Part shown: piece by piece, positions 18,832-26,725 of the stretch
Numbering within the stretch: position 1 is the stretch's first letter
How the letters are laid out: the number at the start of each line of letters is the position of its first letter
Notes under the pieces: model-generated
Database searches by the model: none
Seen by the model: only the letters and a program-made list of their open reading frames with translations
What the model was told of the DNA's origin: nothing
Position numbers and translations under genes: made by a program
NCBI GenBank assembly: GCA_964418745.1
Contig: CAYQMX010000030.1
Coordinates: 1 to 64,000, forward strand
Length of the DNA: 64,000 nt
Direction of reading: 5' to 3'
Origin: Scleromatobacter sp964418745
GTDB taxonomy: Bacteria; Pseudomonadota; Gammaproteobacteria; Burkholderiales; Burkholderiaceae_C

Positions 18832-19842
18832 ATGCACTCGATCCAGATCGGCTTCGGCCTGGTCGCCATGCTCGTCGTGCTGGCGGTGCTGTTCGACTTC
18901 ATGAACGGCTTCCACGACGCCGCCAACTCGATCGCGACGGTGGTGTCCACCGGCGTGCTCAAGCCGCAGACCGCGGTGCTGTTCGCCGCCTTCTTCAACA
19001 TCGTCGCGATCTGGATCTTCCACCTGAAGGTCGCCGCCACTGTGGGCAAGGGCATCGTCGACATCTCGTTCGTCGACCAGCACGTGATCTTCGGCGCACT
19101 GGTGGGCGCCATCGTGTGGAACGTGTTCACCTGGTGGTACGGCATCCCGTCCAGCAGTTCGCACGCCCTGATCGGCGGCATCGTCGGCGCGGTGATCGGC
19201 CGCGGCGGCTTCTCGCACCTGATCGGCGCGGGCATCTGGAAGACGGTGGCCTTCATCCTCATCTCGCCGCTGCTGGGCTTCATCCTGGGCGCGGCCACGC
19301 TCATCGCCGTCTCGTGGATCTGCCGACGACAGTCGCCACTGCGCATCGACGGCTGGTTCCGGCGCCTGCAGCTCGTGTCGGCCGGGCTCTATTCGCTGGG
19401 CCACGGCGGCAACGACGCGCAGAAGACCATCGGCATCATCTGGATGCTGCTGATCGCCACCAACTATGCGCCCGCCGGCGGCGACCTGCCGCCGATGTGG
19501 GTCATCTGGGCCTGCTACGTGGCCATCGGCCTGGGCACGATGTTCGGCGGCTGGCGCATCGTCAAGACCATGGGCCAGAAGATCACCAAGCTCAAGCCGG
19601 TCGGCGGGTTCTGCGCCGAGTTCGGCGGCGCGCTGACGCTGTTCACCGCGTCGGCGCTGGGCATCCCGGTGTCGACCACGCACACCATCACCGGCGCCAT
19701 CGTCGGCGTGGGCACGGTGCGCGGCGCCTCGGCCGTGCGCTGGGGCGTGGCCGGCAACATCGTCTGGGCCTGGATCTTCACGATCCCGGCCGCCGGCCTG
19801 GTGGCTGCGCTCTTCGCCGCGGCGAGCGGCTACCTGTTCTGA
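18832..19842 (+). CDS. pit: Low-affinity inorganic phosphate transporter (PiT family)
   Basis: 336-residue membrane protein with about ten helices. It carries the duplicated PiT signature: first copy FDFMNGFHDAANSIATVVSTG near the N-terminus and second copy YSLGHGGNDAQKTIGI in the middle. The paired signatures IPSSSSHAL and IPVSTTHTI are also seen. It imports phosphate, usually as a metal-phosphate complex, driven by the proton gradient. It forms a two-gene operon with the DUF47 regulator and ends three bases from the convergent YitT-family gene. Confidence 0.95.
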   Translation: MHSIQIGFGLVAMLVVLAVLFDFMNGFHDAANSIATVVSTGVLKPQTAVLFAAFFNIVAIWIFHLKVAATVGKGIVDISFVDQHVIFGALVGAIVWNVFTWWYGIPSSSSHALIGGIVGAVIGRGGFSHLIGAGIWKTVAFILISPLLGFILGAATLIAVSWICRRQSPLRIDGWFRRLQLVSAGLYSLGHGGNDAQKTIGIIWMLLIATNYAPAGGDLPPMWVIWACYVAIGLGTMFGGWRIVKTMGQKITKLKPVGGFCAEFGGALTLFTASALGIPVSTTHTITGAIVGVGTVRGASAVRWGVAGNIVWAWIFTIPAAGLVAALFAAASGYLF

Positions 19843-19845
19843 GTC

Positions 19846-20487
19846 TCAGGGCCCGGACGTCGTCCGGTAGCGCCCGGGCCGGTGGTTGACCATCAGGACG
19901 GCGTTGACCACTGCCGCGCCCAACAGCGACCACGCGACCCGCCGCGGCTCGAGCAGCACGAAGGCGCCGGCCAGGATCAGGCCGTCGACGACCATCTGGA
20001 CGGCACCCACCGACCAGTGCCAGCGCCGGTGCAGGTACAGCGCCAGCGTGTTGACGCCGCCGAAGCCCGCGCCGTGGCGAAACAGCACGATGAGCCCGAC
20101 GCCGATCAGCAGGCCGCCGGCGACCGCGGCATACAGCGGATCGACGGTGCGCACGCTCAGCATGTGGTGCACCAGTTCGACTCCGCCCGACAGCGCGGTG
20201 ACCGCGCCCGCCGAGCGCAGCGTGAAGCGCCAGCCCATGCCGCGCCAGGCGAGCAGGTAGAACGGCAGGTTGACCAGGAACAGCGCCAGCCCGAGCCGCA
20301 TGCCGGTCGCGTAGCTGAGCAGGAACGCCAGGCCCGGCGTGCCGCCGGTGACCAGCCCCGCGGCGTTGAGCAGCGACAGGCCCAGCGAGACCAGCACGAC
20401 GGACGTCGCCACGGCCTGGGCGTCGTCGAGGTGCGAGTGGCGGGCGCTGGCGGAGGCCTGCGGGGTGCGGGGAGGCGGGGTGGACAC
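19846..20487 (-). CDS. YitT-family membrane protein
   Basis: Integral membrane protein of about 213 residues with five or six helices, resembling the N-terminal YitT/DUF161 membrane domain: LLNAAGLVTGGTPGLAFLLSYATGM, GLIVLFRHGAGFGGVNTLALYLHRR and a C-terminal YRTTSGP. The soluble C-terminal domain of full YitT proteins is missing, as is common for the short proteobacterial members. The GTG at 20487 is preferred because the sequence upstream of it is Arg-rich and looks untranslated; an alternative start lies at 20535. Function unknown. Convergent with pit. Confidence 0.8.
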   Translation of the reverse strand: MSTPPPRTPQASASARHSHLDDAQAVATSVVLVSLGLSLLNAAGLVTGGTPGLAFLLSYATGMRLGLALFLVNLPFYLLAWRGMGWRFTLRSAGAVTALSGGVELVHHMLSVRTVDPLYAAVAGGLLIGVGLIVLFRHGAGFGGVNTLALYLHRRWHWSVGAVQMVVDGLILAGAFVLLEPRRVAWSLLGAAVVNAVLMVNHRPGRYRTTSGP

Positions 20488-20564
20488 GGTAGCGCAGTCT
20501 CGCCGCGGACGTCGGCCCGCGGCTTGACCTGCCACAAGGTTGCCGAATGCCGGCCTGCAAACGA

Positions 20565-20599
20565 CGACGCCCCCGTCACCGAGGGTGGCGGGGGCGTCG
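20565..20599 (-). terminator. Terminator hairpin after the phasin gene
   Basis: Very stable stem of 16 pairs (20565-20580 with 20584-20599, one T-G wobble) and a three-base loop, about 50 bases after the phasin stop. The T-run on the minus strand is short (TCGTTT). Confidence 0.65.
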
Positions 20600-20648
20600 C
20601 GGGAGCGGGTGGCGGCGGCCGTTGCCGGCTGCCGGAGCGCCGCCGGGA

Positions 20649-21104
20649 TCAGCCGCGGCGGGTCGGCTTCTTGGCGGCCGGTGCGACCTGGTCGATCACC
20701 GACGACAGCGCGGTGTGCGCGGAGTCGACGCCGGACTTCAGGCCCTTGGTCAGCGGCGCGAACGCTTCGGCTTGCGGCAGCTTGGCGGTGGTGGCTTCCA
20801 GCGTGGCGTGGAACTGCGCAACGCCCAGGTCAGCCGACTCGCGCAGCTGTTCGCCGGCCAGAACCAGGCCTTGCTTGGCGTTGGTCTTGATCAGTTCGAC
20901 GGCGGCTTGCGGATCCTTGACGCCGGTCAGCGACTTGAGCGCCGCTTCGGTCGCCAGGCGGGTTTCCTCGAAATGCTTCTTGCCGAGGTCGGCCCAGGCT
21001 TGCATCTGTTCGACCACCGGGCGCAGGTTGGCCTGGAGGGCTTCGGGCGCGAACTTCTCGGCGCCAGGGAAGGACGGGAAGGCGAAGGCGTTGGATGTGG
21101 TCAT
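20649..21104 (-). CDS. phaP: Phasin, polyhydroxyalkanoate granule-associated protein
   Basis: 151-residue amphipathic helical protein of the phasin family. It starts MTTSNAFAFPSFPGAEKFAPEA and continues with helices carrying the family pattern AWADLGKKHFEETRLATEAAL and KTNAKQGLVLAGEQLRESADL, ending in a basic Ala/Lys/Pro tail. Phasins coat intracellular polyhydroxybutyrate granules and limit their coalescence. A GGAG Shine-Dalgarno sequence, a strong promoter and two putative PhaR operators lie upstream. No synthase or thiolase gene is in this window, so the cell's PHA pathway must be elsewhere. Confidence 0.93.
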   Translation of the reverse strand: MTTSNAFAFPSFPGAEKFAPEALQANLRPVVEQMQAWADLGKKHFEETRLATEAALKSLTGVKDPQAAVELIKTNAKQGLVLAGEQLRESADLGVAQFHATLEATTAKLPQAEAFAPLTKGLKSGVDSAHTALSSVIDQVAPAAKKPTRRG

Positions 21105-21126
21105 GGTGAACTCCGGTTAAATTTGG

Positions 21127-21135
21127 TGCAGTGCA
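21127..21135 (-). promoter_or_regulatory. Putative PhaR operator, proximal
   Basis: TGCAGTGCA, just downstream of the phasin -10 box at the predicted transcription start. Identical to a second copy exactly 30 bp away. PhaR repressors are known to bind TGC-rich sites at phasin promoters; assignment here is inference. Confidence 0.5.
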
Positions 21136-21138
21136 GCA

Positions 21139-21166
21139 ATTCTAATCCTTTCATGCTGCAGTGCAA
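21139..21166 (-). promoter_or_regulatory. Phasin promoter (sigma70-like)
   Basis: On the minus strand TTGCAC (-35, 21161-21166), 16-bp spacer, TAGAAT (-10, 21139-21144), in an unusually AT-rich patch for this genome. Confidence 0.7.
21157..21165 (-). promoter_or_regulatory. Putative PhaR operator, distal
   Basis: TGCAGTGCA overlapping the phasin -35 box. A repressor bound here and at 21127-21135 would cover the promoter from both sides on one face of the helix. Confidence 0.5.
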
Positions 21167-21198
21167 CATGAAAATTAGGGGAGATCGTCCAACACCCG

Positions 21199-22887
21199 TC
21201 AGCCCGGTGCGGGTGCCGCGTCGCGCACGGCCAGCGTGTACCCGGTGGCCGTCTTGGGCGTGTCGTAGACCCCGTAGTCGCAGCTGAACACCGTCCAGGC
21301 CGCTGCCGGGTCGGCGGCGTCGGTGGTGGACGTCCAGTAGTACTGCAAGGTGAGGAAGTGTTCGAACGGCGCGCCGGTGGAGGGGACGCCGGCGTCGGCA
21401 CTGGTCCATGCGGTGTCGAGGAAGTCGGCCTGGTTGTTCAGCGCGCGATCGGCCAGGCTGGCCATCTCCTTGCGGTTGGGCATGCGCCACGCGCCCGCGG
21501 CCGAGCCGTCGGCCAGGCCGCATTGCCCCGTGGCCAGGGTGCGCACCGTGGCGAGCGCAGTGGCCCAGTCGCCGCCGACGCAGTCGGCCCGGCGCAGCCA
21601 GACCAGGCCGGTGACGGCGTCGGTGAGCGTGCCGTCGCCGTTGTCGCGCAGGCGCGGGTAGGGCAGCGCGACGCCCGCCTGCACGCTGCCGTCGTCGCCC
21701 GCGGCGTAGGGCACGTACATGCCGGTGGCCTGCAGCCGCACCGCGCCGCCGCCGACGTCGCCGCCCTTGACGGCCCACACCGCGAGGCGGCCGGTGGCCT
21801 TCAGGTTGGTCGCGCCGTCGTTGACGTAGCGCCCGTCGACCAGGCGGATCGCCCAGGCGCTGGGCGAGCCGCCCTGGCCGCCGTAGTAGCTGGTGGACGT
21901 CCAGTAGGCGGTGGCCGACACGTCGATGAAGGGGCTGCCCGGCGTCAGCGCGGGCGCGCTGGCCGACTCGTCGACGATGCTCTCCAGCTCCCATTGGTTG
22001 GGTAGGCGCCATTGGCCGGGCGTCGAACCGTCGGCGAGCGCGCAGGCGCCGTTGGCCAGCTGGCCGACCGCCGCGAGCGCGTCCGCCCACGCCGCCGGCG
22101 CAAGGCAGCCGGCGTCCTTCAGCCAGGTCAGGCCGGTCAGGGTGTCGACGACGCTGCCGTCGTGGCGATCGAGGTAGCGCGTCGCCGGCCAGGTGACGCC
22201 CGCGTGGAGCGCGCCGTCGTCGCCCGGCGCGAAGCTCTGCGCCTGGCCGCTGGCGGCCAGGTGGACGAGCGCGTCGGCGCCGCCGTGGGCGATGAAGTCG
22301 CCGTCGGCCACCGAGCCGTCGGGCACGGAGTCGAAGTTGAGCACGGTCAGGATGTCGGGCGAGCCGCCACCCGGGTGGGTGAACTGGCCGGTGTAGTCGG
22401 CGCGGGTGACGGCGGCGCCCGCCGCCGCGAACCAGTTGCCCGCCGGGGCGTACCACCGGTAGGCGGAGCGATCCACGCCGGCGCGGCCGCCCGGCGCGGG
22501 CTCGAACGCGAAGCCCGGCAGCGTCGCCCAGAACTGGTAGTTCATCTTGCAGGCGTCGGTGCACGAGGTGCCGAGCTGCGCGAAGCGGTAGTGGCCGCCG
22601 GCGTCGGTGGTGGTGGTGGCGAAGGTCGCGTTGGTGTTGGTGTTGAACGCGATCACCGTCACGCCCGCCAAAGGGGCGCCGCCCTGCGTGACGGTGCCGG
22701 CGAACGTGTTCGTCGGCGGCGGCAGGGCCGGATCGGTGTTGCCGTGGCCGCCGTCGCCACCGCCGCCGCAGGCCGCCAGCAGGCCGATGCAGCCGCTGGC
22801 CAGGAGCGCGGCGCCCAGGCGCGCCGGGCGGCGCTGCCGGCGCGGTGCGCGCGCCGCGCGCCGAGGGGGGAATTCCGGAAGGGTCAT
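21199..22887 (-). CDS. Lipoprotein with two DUF1566 domains
   Basis: 562-residue predicted lipoprotein. An Arg-rich n-region is followed by a hydrophobic stretch and a lipobox ending LLAAC, acylated Cys at residue 40, then a Gly-rich linker. Next is a carboxypeptidase-regulatory-like beta sandwich (FAGTVTQGGAPLAGVTVIAF). The rest holds two DUF1566 units, each with the pattern of a tract such as VVDTLTGLTWLKDA or LTDAVTGLVWLRRA, paired cysteines, WRLPNQWELESIVD or WRMPNRKEMASLAD, and YWTSTxxY. DUF1566 belongs to the sulfatase-modifying-factor/C-type-lectin-like fold group; its role is unknown but it occurs in surface proteins. Likely outer-membrane exposed. Confidence 0.87.
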   Translation of the reverse strand: MTLPEFPPRRAARAPRRQRRPARLGAALLASGCIGLLAACGGGGDGGHGNTDPALPPPTNTFAGTVTQGGAPLAGVTVIAFNTNTNATFATTTTDAGGHYRFAQLGTSCTDACKMNYQFWATLPGFAFEPAPGGRAGVDRSAYRWYAPAGNWFAAAGAAVTRADYTGQFTHPGGGSPDILTVLNFDSVPDGSVADGDFIAHGGADALVHLAASGQAQSFAPGDDGALHAGVTWPATRYLDRHDGSVVDTLTGLTWLKDAGCLAPAAWADALAAVGQLANGACALADGSTPGQWRLPNQWELESIVDESASAPALTPGSPFIDVSATAYWTSTSYYGGQGGSPSAWAIRLVDGRYVNDGATNLKATGRLAVWAVKGGDVGGGAVRLQATGMYVPYAAGDDGSVQAGVALPYPRLRDNGDGTLTDAVTGLVWLRRADCVGGDWATALATVRTLATGQCGLADGSAAGAWRMPNRKEMASLADRALNNQADFLDTAWTSADAGVPSTGAPFEHFLTLQYYWTSTTDAADPAAAWTVFSCDYGVYDTPKTATGYTLAVRDAAPAPG

Positions 22888-22995
22888 GGCGGTTCATCGA
22901 CCCCCCGGGAACGCCGCGGGAGGCGGCGTCGCACCGGGCCGTGAACAAAGTCGCAGGACCGCGGACGGCCGCGGCCGCGCGGGCGCATTTCCGGT

Positions 22996-23532
22996 TCAGA
23001 ACCGGGCCGGCTTGCTCACTTCGTCGCGCACGCTGTCCAGCAGCGCCTTCACCTTGGCCGGCGACGCGCCGGTCATGTGCGCGTCGATGACGGCGTCGAG
23101 CGACTTCTTCACGGCGGTGTCCTTGGCGGCCGCGGCCTGCGCCAGCTTGGCCTTGGCGTCGTCGCTGCCGTCGCCGCGCACCGCCGCCAGCAGGATCTCG
23201 ACCAGGCGCTGCAGGATCAGCTCCACCGCGCGCGCCGAGAAGCCGCCCAGCAGCGCCAGCACGCCCGGCGACAGCGACTGGTTGAGCTCGGTGCCCAGCT
23301 TGCCCGACAGGAAGGGGCCGAAGGCGATCGCCAGGATCAGCCCGCCGATGATGCCGGTGAAGAAGCGCGAGATGTAGGAGGCGTTGAACTTCGGGTCGTA
23401 GGAGCGGTTGGCCAGGAAGGGCTGGGTCTTGACCAGCACGTAGAACGAGGCGCCCAGCACCGCGCCGAAGAAGGCGTTGACCGTGGTCCAGAAGGTGTCG
23501 GTCATGACACTGTCGCTGATCCAGCTGCTCAT
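22996..23532 (-). CDS. Small inner-membrane protein of unknown function, downstream gene of a membrane module
   Basis: 178 residues. Two or three hydrophobic helices are visible: TVNAFFGAVLGASFYVLVKT, FFTGIIGGLILAIAFGPFL and LSPGVLALLGGFSARAVELIL. A charged helical C-terminal region of about 70 residues follows (AAAAKDTAVKKSLDAVIDAHM, VKALLDSVRDEVSKP), likely cytosolic. A GGAGG Shine-Dalgarno sequence is six bases before the ATG, which overlaps the stop of the upstream gene (ATGA). I do not recognise a named family. The sequence NRSYDPKFNASYISRFF between the helices is distinctive and would be a good search query. Probably acts with the 244-residue partner. Confidence 0.8.
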   Translation of the reverse strand: MSSWISDSVMTDTFWTTVNAFFGAVLGASFYVLVKTQPFLANRSYDPKFNASYISRFFTGIIGGLILAIAFGPFLSGKLGTELNQSLSPGVLALLGGFSARAVELILQRLVEILLAAVRGDGSDDAKAKLAQAAAAKDTAVKKSLDAVIDAHMTGASPAKVKALLDSVRDEVSKPARF

Positions 23533-24263
23533 GGGCGGCCTCCGCTCGCGGCCGGGGCGGCCGGGTTGACGGGCTTTCGGGAGGCCGGCGCGCTGGTGGC
23601 GGTCGGCGCGGGGGCGCTGTCCGGTGCGACCGCGGGTGCGGGCGCCGGCAGCGTGGCTGCGGCGGCGGCGGCCGACGAGACGGCCGCGATGGCGGCGCTC
23701 GTCGCCGCGGCCGCGGCCTTCGAGTTGGCCGCCTTGCTGGCGATCCTGGTGGCGCTGACCGCGAAGCAGATCGCGCTGACGAAGGCGATCACGATCACGT
23801 ACTGGACCAGCGGCGGCATGCCGCCGAAGATGTGGCGCTTGCCGGCCGGCGGCTCCGAGGTCTGCAGCGACAGCGCCGTCGTCGGCGCGATCAGCAGCGA
23901 GAGCCGCGAGTGCACGTCGAGGATGACCTCCTCCGGCGACAGCCGGCGCGCGGCGGGCGCCGGCACGACCGGAGCGGCCGCCGCGGCCGCCGGGTCGGGG
24001 GCCGGCTCGTCGGGCGCGTAGGCGGGCGGGCCGGCCTCGAGGTCGATCGGCCAGATCAGCTGCGACACCATCTGCGACACCGGCGCGATCCGCAGGGCCC
24101 GCAGCACCGAGTCCAGCCAGGCGATCTCGTGCAGCAGCGGCAGCGGCAGCACGAAGCCGTTCTTGCGCGCGAACGACAGCATCAGCCGGCAGTCCGACAC
24201 CAGGCCGGGCGAGTCGCCATCGACCTTGTCCGCGCCCTTGCCGGCGTCTCCCGTTCCCGTCAT
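23529..24263 (-). CDS. Unknown single-pass membrane protein, upstream gene of a membrane module
   Basis: 244 residues. The ATG at 24263 was chosen over a GTG at 24308 because it has GGGAGG six bases upstream. A soluble N-terminal part of about 150 residues contains VSDCRLMLSFARKNGFVLP and LLHEIAWLDSVLRALRIAPV, then a Pro/Ala linker and LSPEEVILDVHSRLSLLIAPTT. One membrane helix (LVQYVIVIAFVSAICFAVSAT) is followed by a long Ala/Ser then Ala/Pro tail that may span the periplasm. I recognise no family. Its TGA overlaps the start of the 178-residue gene, so the two are translationally coupled. Confidence 0.75.
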   Translation of the reverse strand: MTGTGDAGKGADKVDGDSPGLVSDCRLMLSFARKNGFVLPLPLLHEIAWLDSVLRALRIAPVSQMVSQLIWPIDLEAGPPAYAPDEPAPDPAAAAAAPVVPAPAARRLSPEEVILDVHSRLSLLIAPTTALSLQTSEPPAGKRHIFGGMPPLVQYVIVIAFVSAICFAVSATRIASKAANSKAAAAATSAAIAAVSSAAAAAATLPAPAPAVAPDSAPAPTATSAPASRKPVNPAAPAASGGRP

Positions 24264-24353
24264 CCGTGGCCTCCCGTCGCGCTGTCCCCGCGGCGGAGTC
24301 TGATTCACCCGGCCCGCAGCGACATCCCCTAGAACAGGGCGGCCGCGCGGCGG

Positions 24354-24872
24354 TCAGCGCTGCACGTCGAACACCTTCTCCACCGTGAACGCGATCGTGC
24401 CCATGAGCACACCGCCGCCCAGCATCAGCGCCAGGATCACGCCCAGCACCGGTGCCCAGCCGGTGCGCACCAGGCCCGGGGGCGGTGATTCGTCGTCCTC
24501 GTCGCGGGTGGCCCGGACGACGGGCCGCGTCGGATCGCCGGCGTGCAGGCGGGCCCATTTCGCGTCGGTCGTCAGGCCGATGACGATCGCGCACAGCATG
24601 CCCACCGAGATGCTCAGGCCCAGCCAGGGGATCAACGCCCACGAGATGCGGTCGTCGACGCCCAGGTTGCGCATGCGCACGACCCCGGCCAGGCCGGCCA
24701 GCGTCGGGATCGGGTAGAGCCAGCCCCAGGGGTTGCGCAGGCCGCCCAGGTAGAAGTGGTGCAGGCCGAGGCTGCCACCGATCACGGCGATCCAGGTGGC
24801 CAGCGTCTTCGACGGCACGTCGGCCGGATCGCGCAGGGCAGGGCGGTCGGGCGGCGCCGGCAGGGCCGTCAC
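24354..24872 (-). CDS. TM2-domain-like membrane protein
   Basis: 172 residues. The first part matches the TM2 domain pattern: SKTLATWIAVIGGSLGLHHFYLGGLRNPWGWLYPIPTLAG, a helix, a charged turn with HHFYLG, and a second helix. Two further hydrophobic stretches are PWLGLSISVGMLCAIVIGL and VLGVILALMLGGGVLMGTIAF, separated by a charged loop. TM2 proteins are membrane proteins of uncertain function, sometimes with stress or signalling roles. The start overlaps the stop of the GNAT gene by four bases, so both are co-translated. The next gene begins about 90 bases downstream. Confidence 0.85.
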   Translation of the reverse strand: MTALPAPPDRPALRDPADVPSKTLATWIAVIGGSLGLHHFYLGGLRNPWGWLYPIPTLAGLAGVVRMRNLGVDDRISWALIPWLGLSISVGMLCAIVIGLTTDAKWARLHAGDPTRPVVRATRDEDDESPPPGLVRTGWAPVLGVILALMLGGGVLMGTIAFTVEKVFDVQR

Positions 24873-25441
24873 CGCAGGTCCTCGCGCTCGACCGGCGGCG
24901 TGTCGGCGCCGGTGCCGAGGCGGCGCTGCATCATCACGACGTCGAGCCAGCGTTCGAACTTCCAGCCGGCGGCCGCGAAGGTGCCGGTCGGCTCGAAGCC
25001 GCAGGCAGCGTGCACGCCGATCGAGCCCTGGTTGGCCGCGTCGCCGATCACCGCCAGCATCTGGCGGATGCCCAGGCGCTCGCAGCGCGCGATGAGCTCG
25101 GCCAGCAGCAGCCGGCCGACGCCCTGGCCGCGTGCGGCCGGCGCCAGGTAGATCGAATCCTCCACGCAGAACCGGTAGGCGCGGCGCGGGCGGAACTGGT
25201 TGGCGTAGGCATAGCCCAGCACCTGGCCGTCGCGCTCGGCCACCAGCCAGGGCAGGCCCTGGACCAGGATGGCGTCGCGGCGCCGGCCCATCTCGGCGTC
25301 GTCGGGCTCCTCGAGCTCGAAGGTGCCGGTGCCGTTGCGCACGGCCTCGCGGTAGATCCCGGCGCAGGCGGCGACGTCGGCGGGGGTGCTGTCGCGCAGC
25401 AGCAGCGGCGCGGCGGACGACGGCTTGTTGTCAATGTTCAT
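24869..25441 (-). CDS. GNAT N-acetyltransferase (phosphinothricin acetyltransferase-like)
   Basis: 190-residue GNAT enzyme. It starts after a short tail with LLLRDSTPADVAACAGIYREAV and carries the family's TGTFELEEPD, the acetyl-CoA-binding loop ARGQGVGRLLLAELI and the C-terminal FEPTGTFAAAGWKFERWLDVVMMQRRL typical of the Pat/Bar/MnaT subgroup. Members acetylate amino groups of small molecules such as methionine sulfoximine or phosphinothricin; the natural substrate here is unknown. First gene of a likely four-gene operon running toward 22996, divergent from rpsP. Confidence 0.9.
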   Translation of the reverse strand: MNIDNKPSSAAPLLLRDSTPADVAACAGIYREAVRNGTGTFELEEPDDAEMGRRRDAILVQGLPWLVAERDGQVLGYAYANQFRPRRAYRFCVEDSIYLAPAARGQGVGRLLLAELIARCERLGIRQMLAVIGDAANQGSIGVHAACGFEPTGTFAAAGWKFERWLDVVMMQRRLGTGADTPPVEREDLR

Positions 25442-25458
25442 GGCGATCAGTTTATAAT
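25428..25458 (+). promoter_or_regulatory. Promoter of the rpsP-rimM-trmD operon
   Basis: TTGTCA (25428-25433), 19-bp spacer, perfect TATAAT (25453-25458). It overlaps the start of the divergent GNAT gene and leaves a leader of about 240 bases before rpsP, in which I see no gene. Confidence 0.6.
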
Positions 25459-25703
25459 GCTCGGTTTTCGGCGTTGGCTGGTGCCTTGCCAGGAGTTGCG
25501 GACTGACCCTCCGCGTGGACTGACGTCCCGGCTCCGTCTCCCCGCTTGTTCGTCGGTTCGGGCGGGAAAGCGAATCACCAGCGTATCTAACGACGTCGAA
25601 TGTAGCGCTGCTGCCGGCCTTCCCGCCGGCAAAGGCAACAGTTTGGCCCAGCCTTGCGTGTCTCCCTGGCGTGGCGAAACGAACCAAACTCAGGAATTTC
25701 ATC

Positions 25704-25976
25704 ATGGTCGTCATCCGACTTGCCCGCGGCGGTGCCAAGAAGCGCCCGTTCTACAACATCGTGGTCGCCGATTCGCGCGAACGCCGCGACGGTCGCTACC
25801 TCGAGCGCGTGGGCTTCTACAACCCGATGGCCTCGGGCCAGGAAGAGCCGCTGCGCGTCGTGTTCGATCGCGTCACGTACTGGAAGAGCGTCGGCGCGCA
25901 AGCCTCGCCCACCGTCGAACGCCTGCTCGAAACGGCTGCCAAGAAGGCCGTCGGCGCCCCCGTCGCCGCTGCCTGA
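25704..25976 (+). CDS. rpsP: 30S ribosomal protein S16
   Basis: 90-residue ribosomal protein. MVVIRLARGGAKKRPFYNIVVADSRERRDGRYLERVGFYNP is the typical S16 N-terminus, and the middle VTYWKSVGAQASPTVERLL is also conserved. An AGGA Shine-Dalgarno sequence precedes the ATG. It stabilises the body of the 30S subunit by binding 16S rRNA early in assembly. First gene of the conserved rpsP-rimM-trmD-rplS cluster. Confidence 0.98.
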   Translation: MVVIRLARGGAKKRPFYNIVVADSRERRDGRYLERVGFYNPMASGQEEPLRVVFDRVTYWKSVGAQASPTVERLLETAAKKAVGAPVAAA

Positions 25977-26013
25977 TGCGCACGCGTCTTCTTCGCCGCC
26001 ACGTCGTCTCGCG

Positions 26014-26700
26014 ATGACCGGGACCGTGCAGCAAGAAGACCTCTCCTGGCCCGAGGACGCGATCGAAGTCGGTCGCATCCTCGGTGCCTGGGGAATCAAG
26101 GGCGGCATCAAGGTGCTGCCCTTCGCGGCCGACCCGCAGGCCCTGTTTTCCGCCCGGCGCTGGTTCCTGAAGCCGGCCGAGAGTGCGAAGCCGCCCGCGG
26201 CTGCCGCCCCGGTCAATCCGCTCAAGCCAGGCAAGGCGCCGGTCGTCCCGGCCCACAAGACCCCCGCCCAGAAGGCCGCGCTCGCCGCGCCGCTGCCGTT
26301 CGCCCTGAACGTCCAGGGCGTGCGCGACCAGGGCGACGCGATCGTCGCCACCGCCCCCGAGATTCCCGACCGCGACGCCGCCGAGGCGATGAAGGGCGTG
26401 CGCGTGTTCGTGTCGCGCGCCACCTTCCCGGCGCCCGATCCCGACGAGTTCTACTGGATCGACCTGATCGGCCTGTCGGTGTTCAATCGCGAGGACGTCG
26501 CGCTGGGCGAGGTCATCGGCCTGATCGACACCGGCCCGCACTGCGTGCTGCGCGTCAAGCCGGTCGCGGCCGCGCCGGCGGGCGAGGCGCCGGCCGAGCC
26601 GGCGGCCGACGAGCGCCTGATCCCGTTCGTCGAGGCCTACGTCGACTCGGTCGACCTGCCCGGCCGGCGCATCGTCGTCGACTGGGGCCTCGACTACTGA
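26014..26700 (+). CDS. rimM: Ribosome maturation factor RimM
   Basis: 228-residue protein that binds S19 and helps mature the 30S head. The N-terminal RimM domain begins IEVGRILGAWGIKGGIKVLPFA and the C-terminal PRC-barrel-like domain covers FYWIDLIGLSVFNREDVALGEVIGLIDTG to IPFVEAYVDSVDLPGRRIVVDW. Two low-complexity inserts make it longer than E. coli RimM: a Pro/Ala/Lys segment after WFLKPAES and an Ala/Pro/Glu segment near residue 190. Both lie in loops and the ends of the protein are intact. Confidence 0.96.
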   Translation: MTGTVQQEDLSWPEDAIEVGRILGAWGIKGGIKVLPFAADPQALFSARRWFLKPAESAKPPAAAAPVNPLKPGKAPVVPAHKTPAQKAALAAPLPFALNVQGVRDQGDAIVATAPEIPDRDAAEAMKGVRVFVSRATFPAPDPDEFYWIDLIGLSVFNREDVALGEVIGLIDTGPHCVLRVKPVAAAPAGEAPAEPAADERLIPFVEAYVDSVDLPGRRIVVDWGLDY

Positions 26701-26725
26701 CGCCGGCCTGCCGAGGCCGTCCCCG

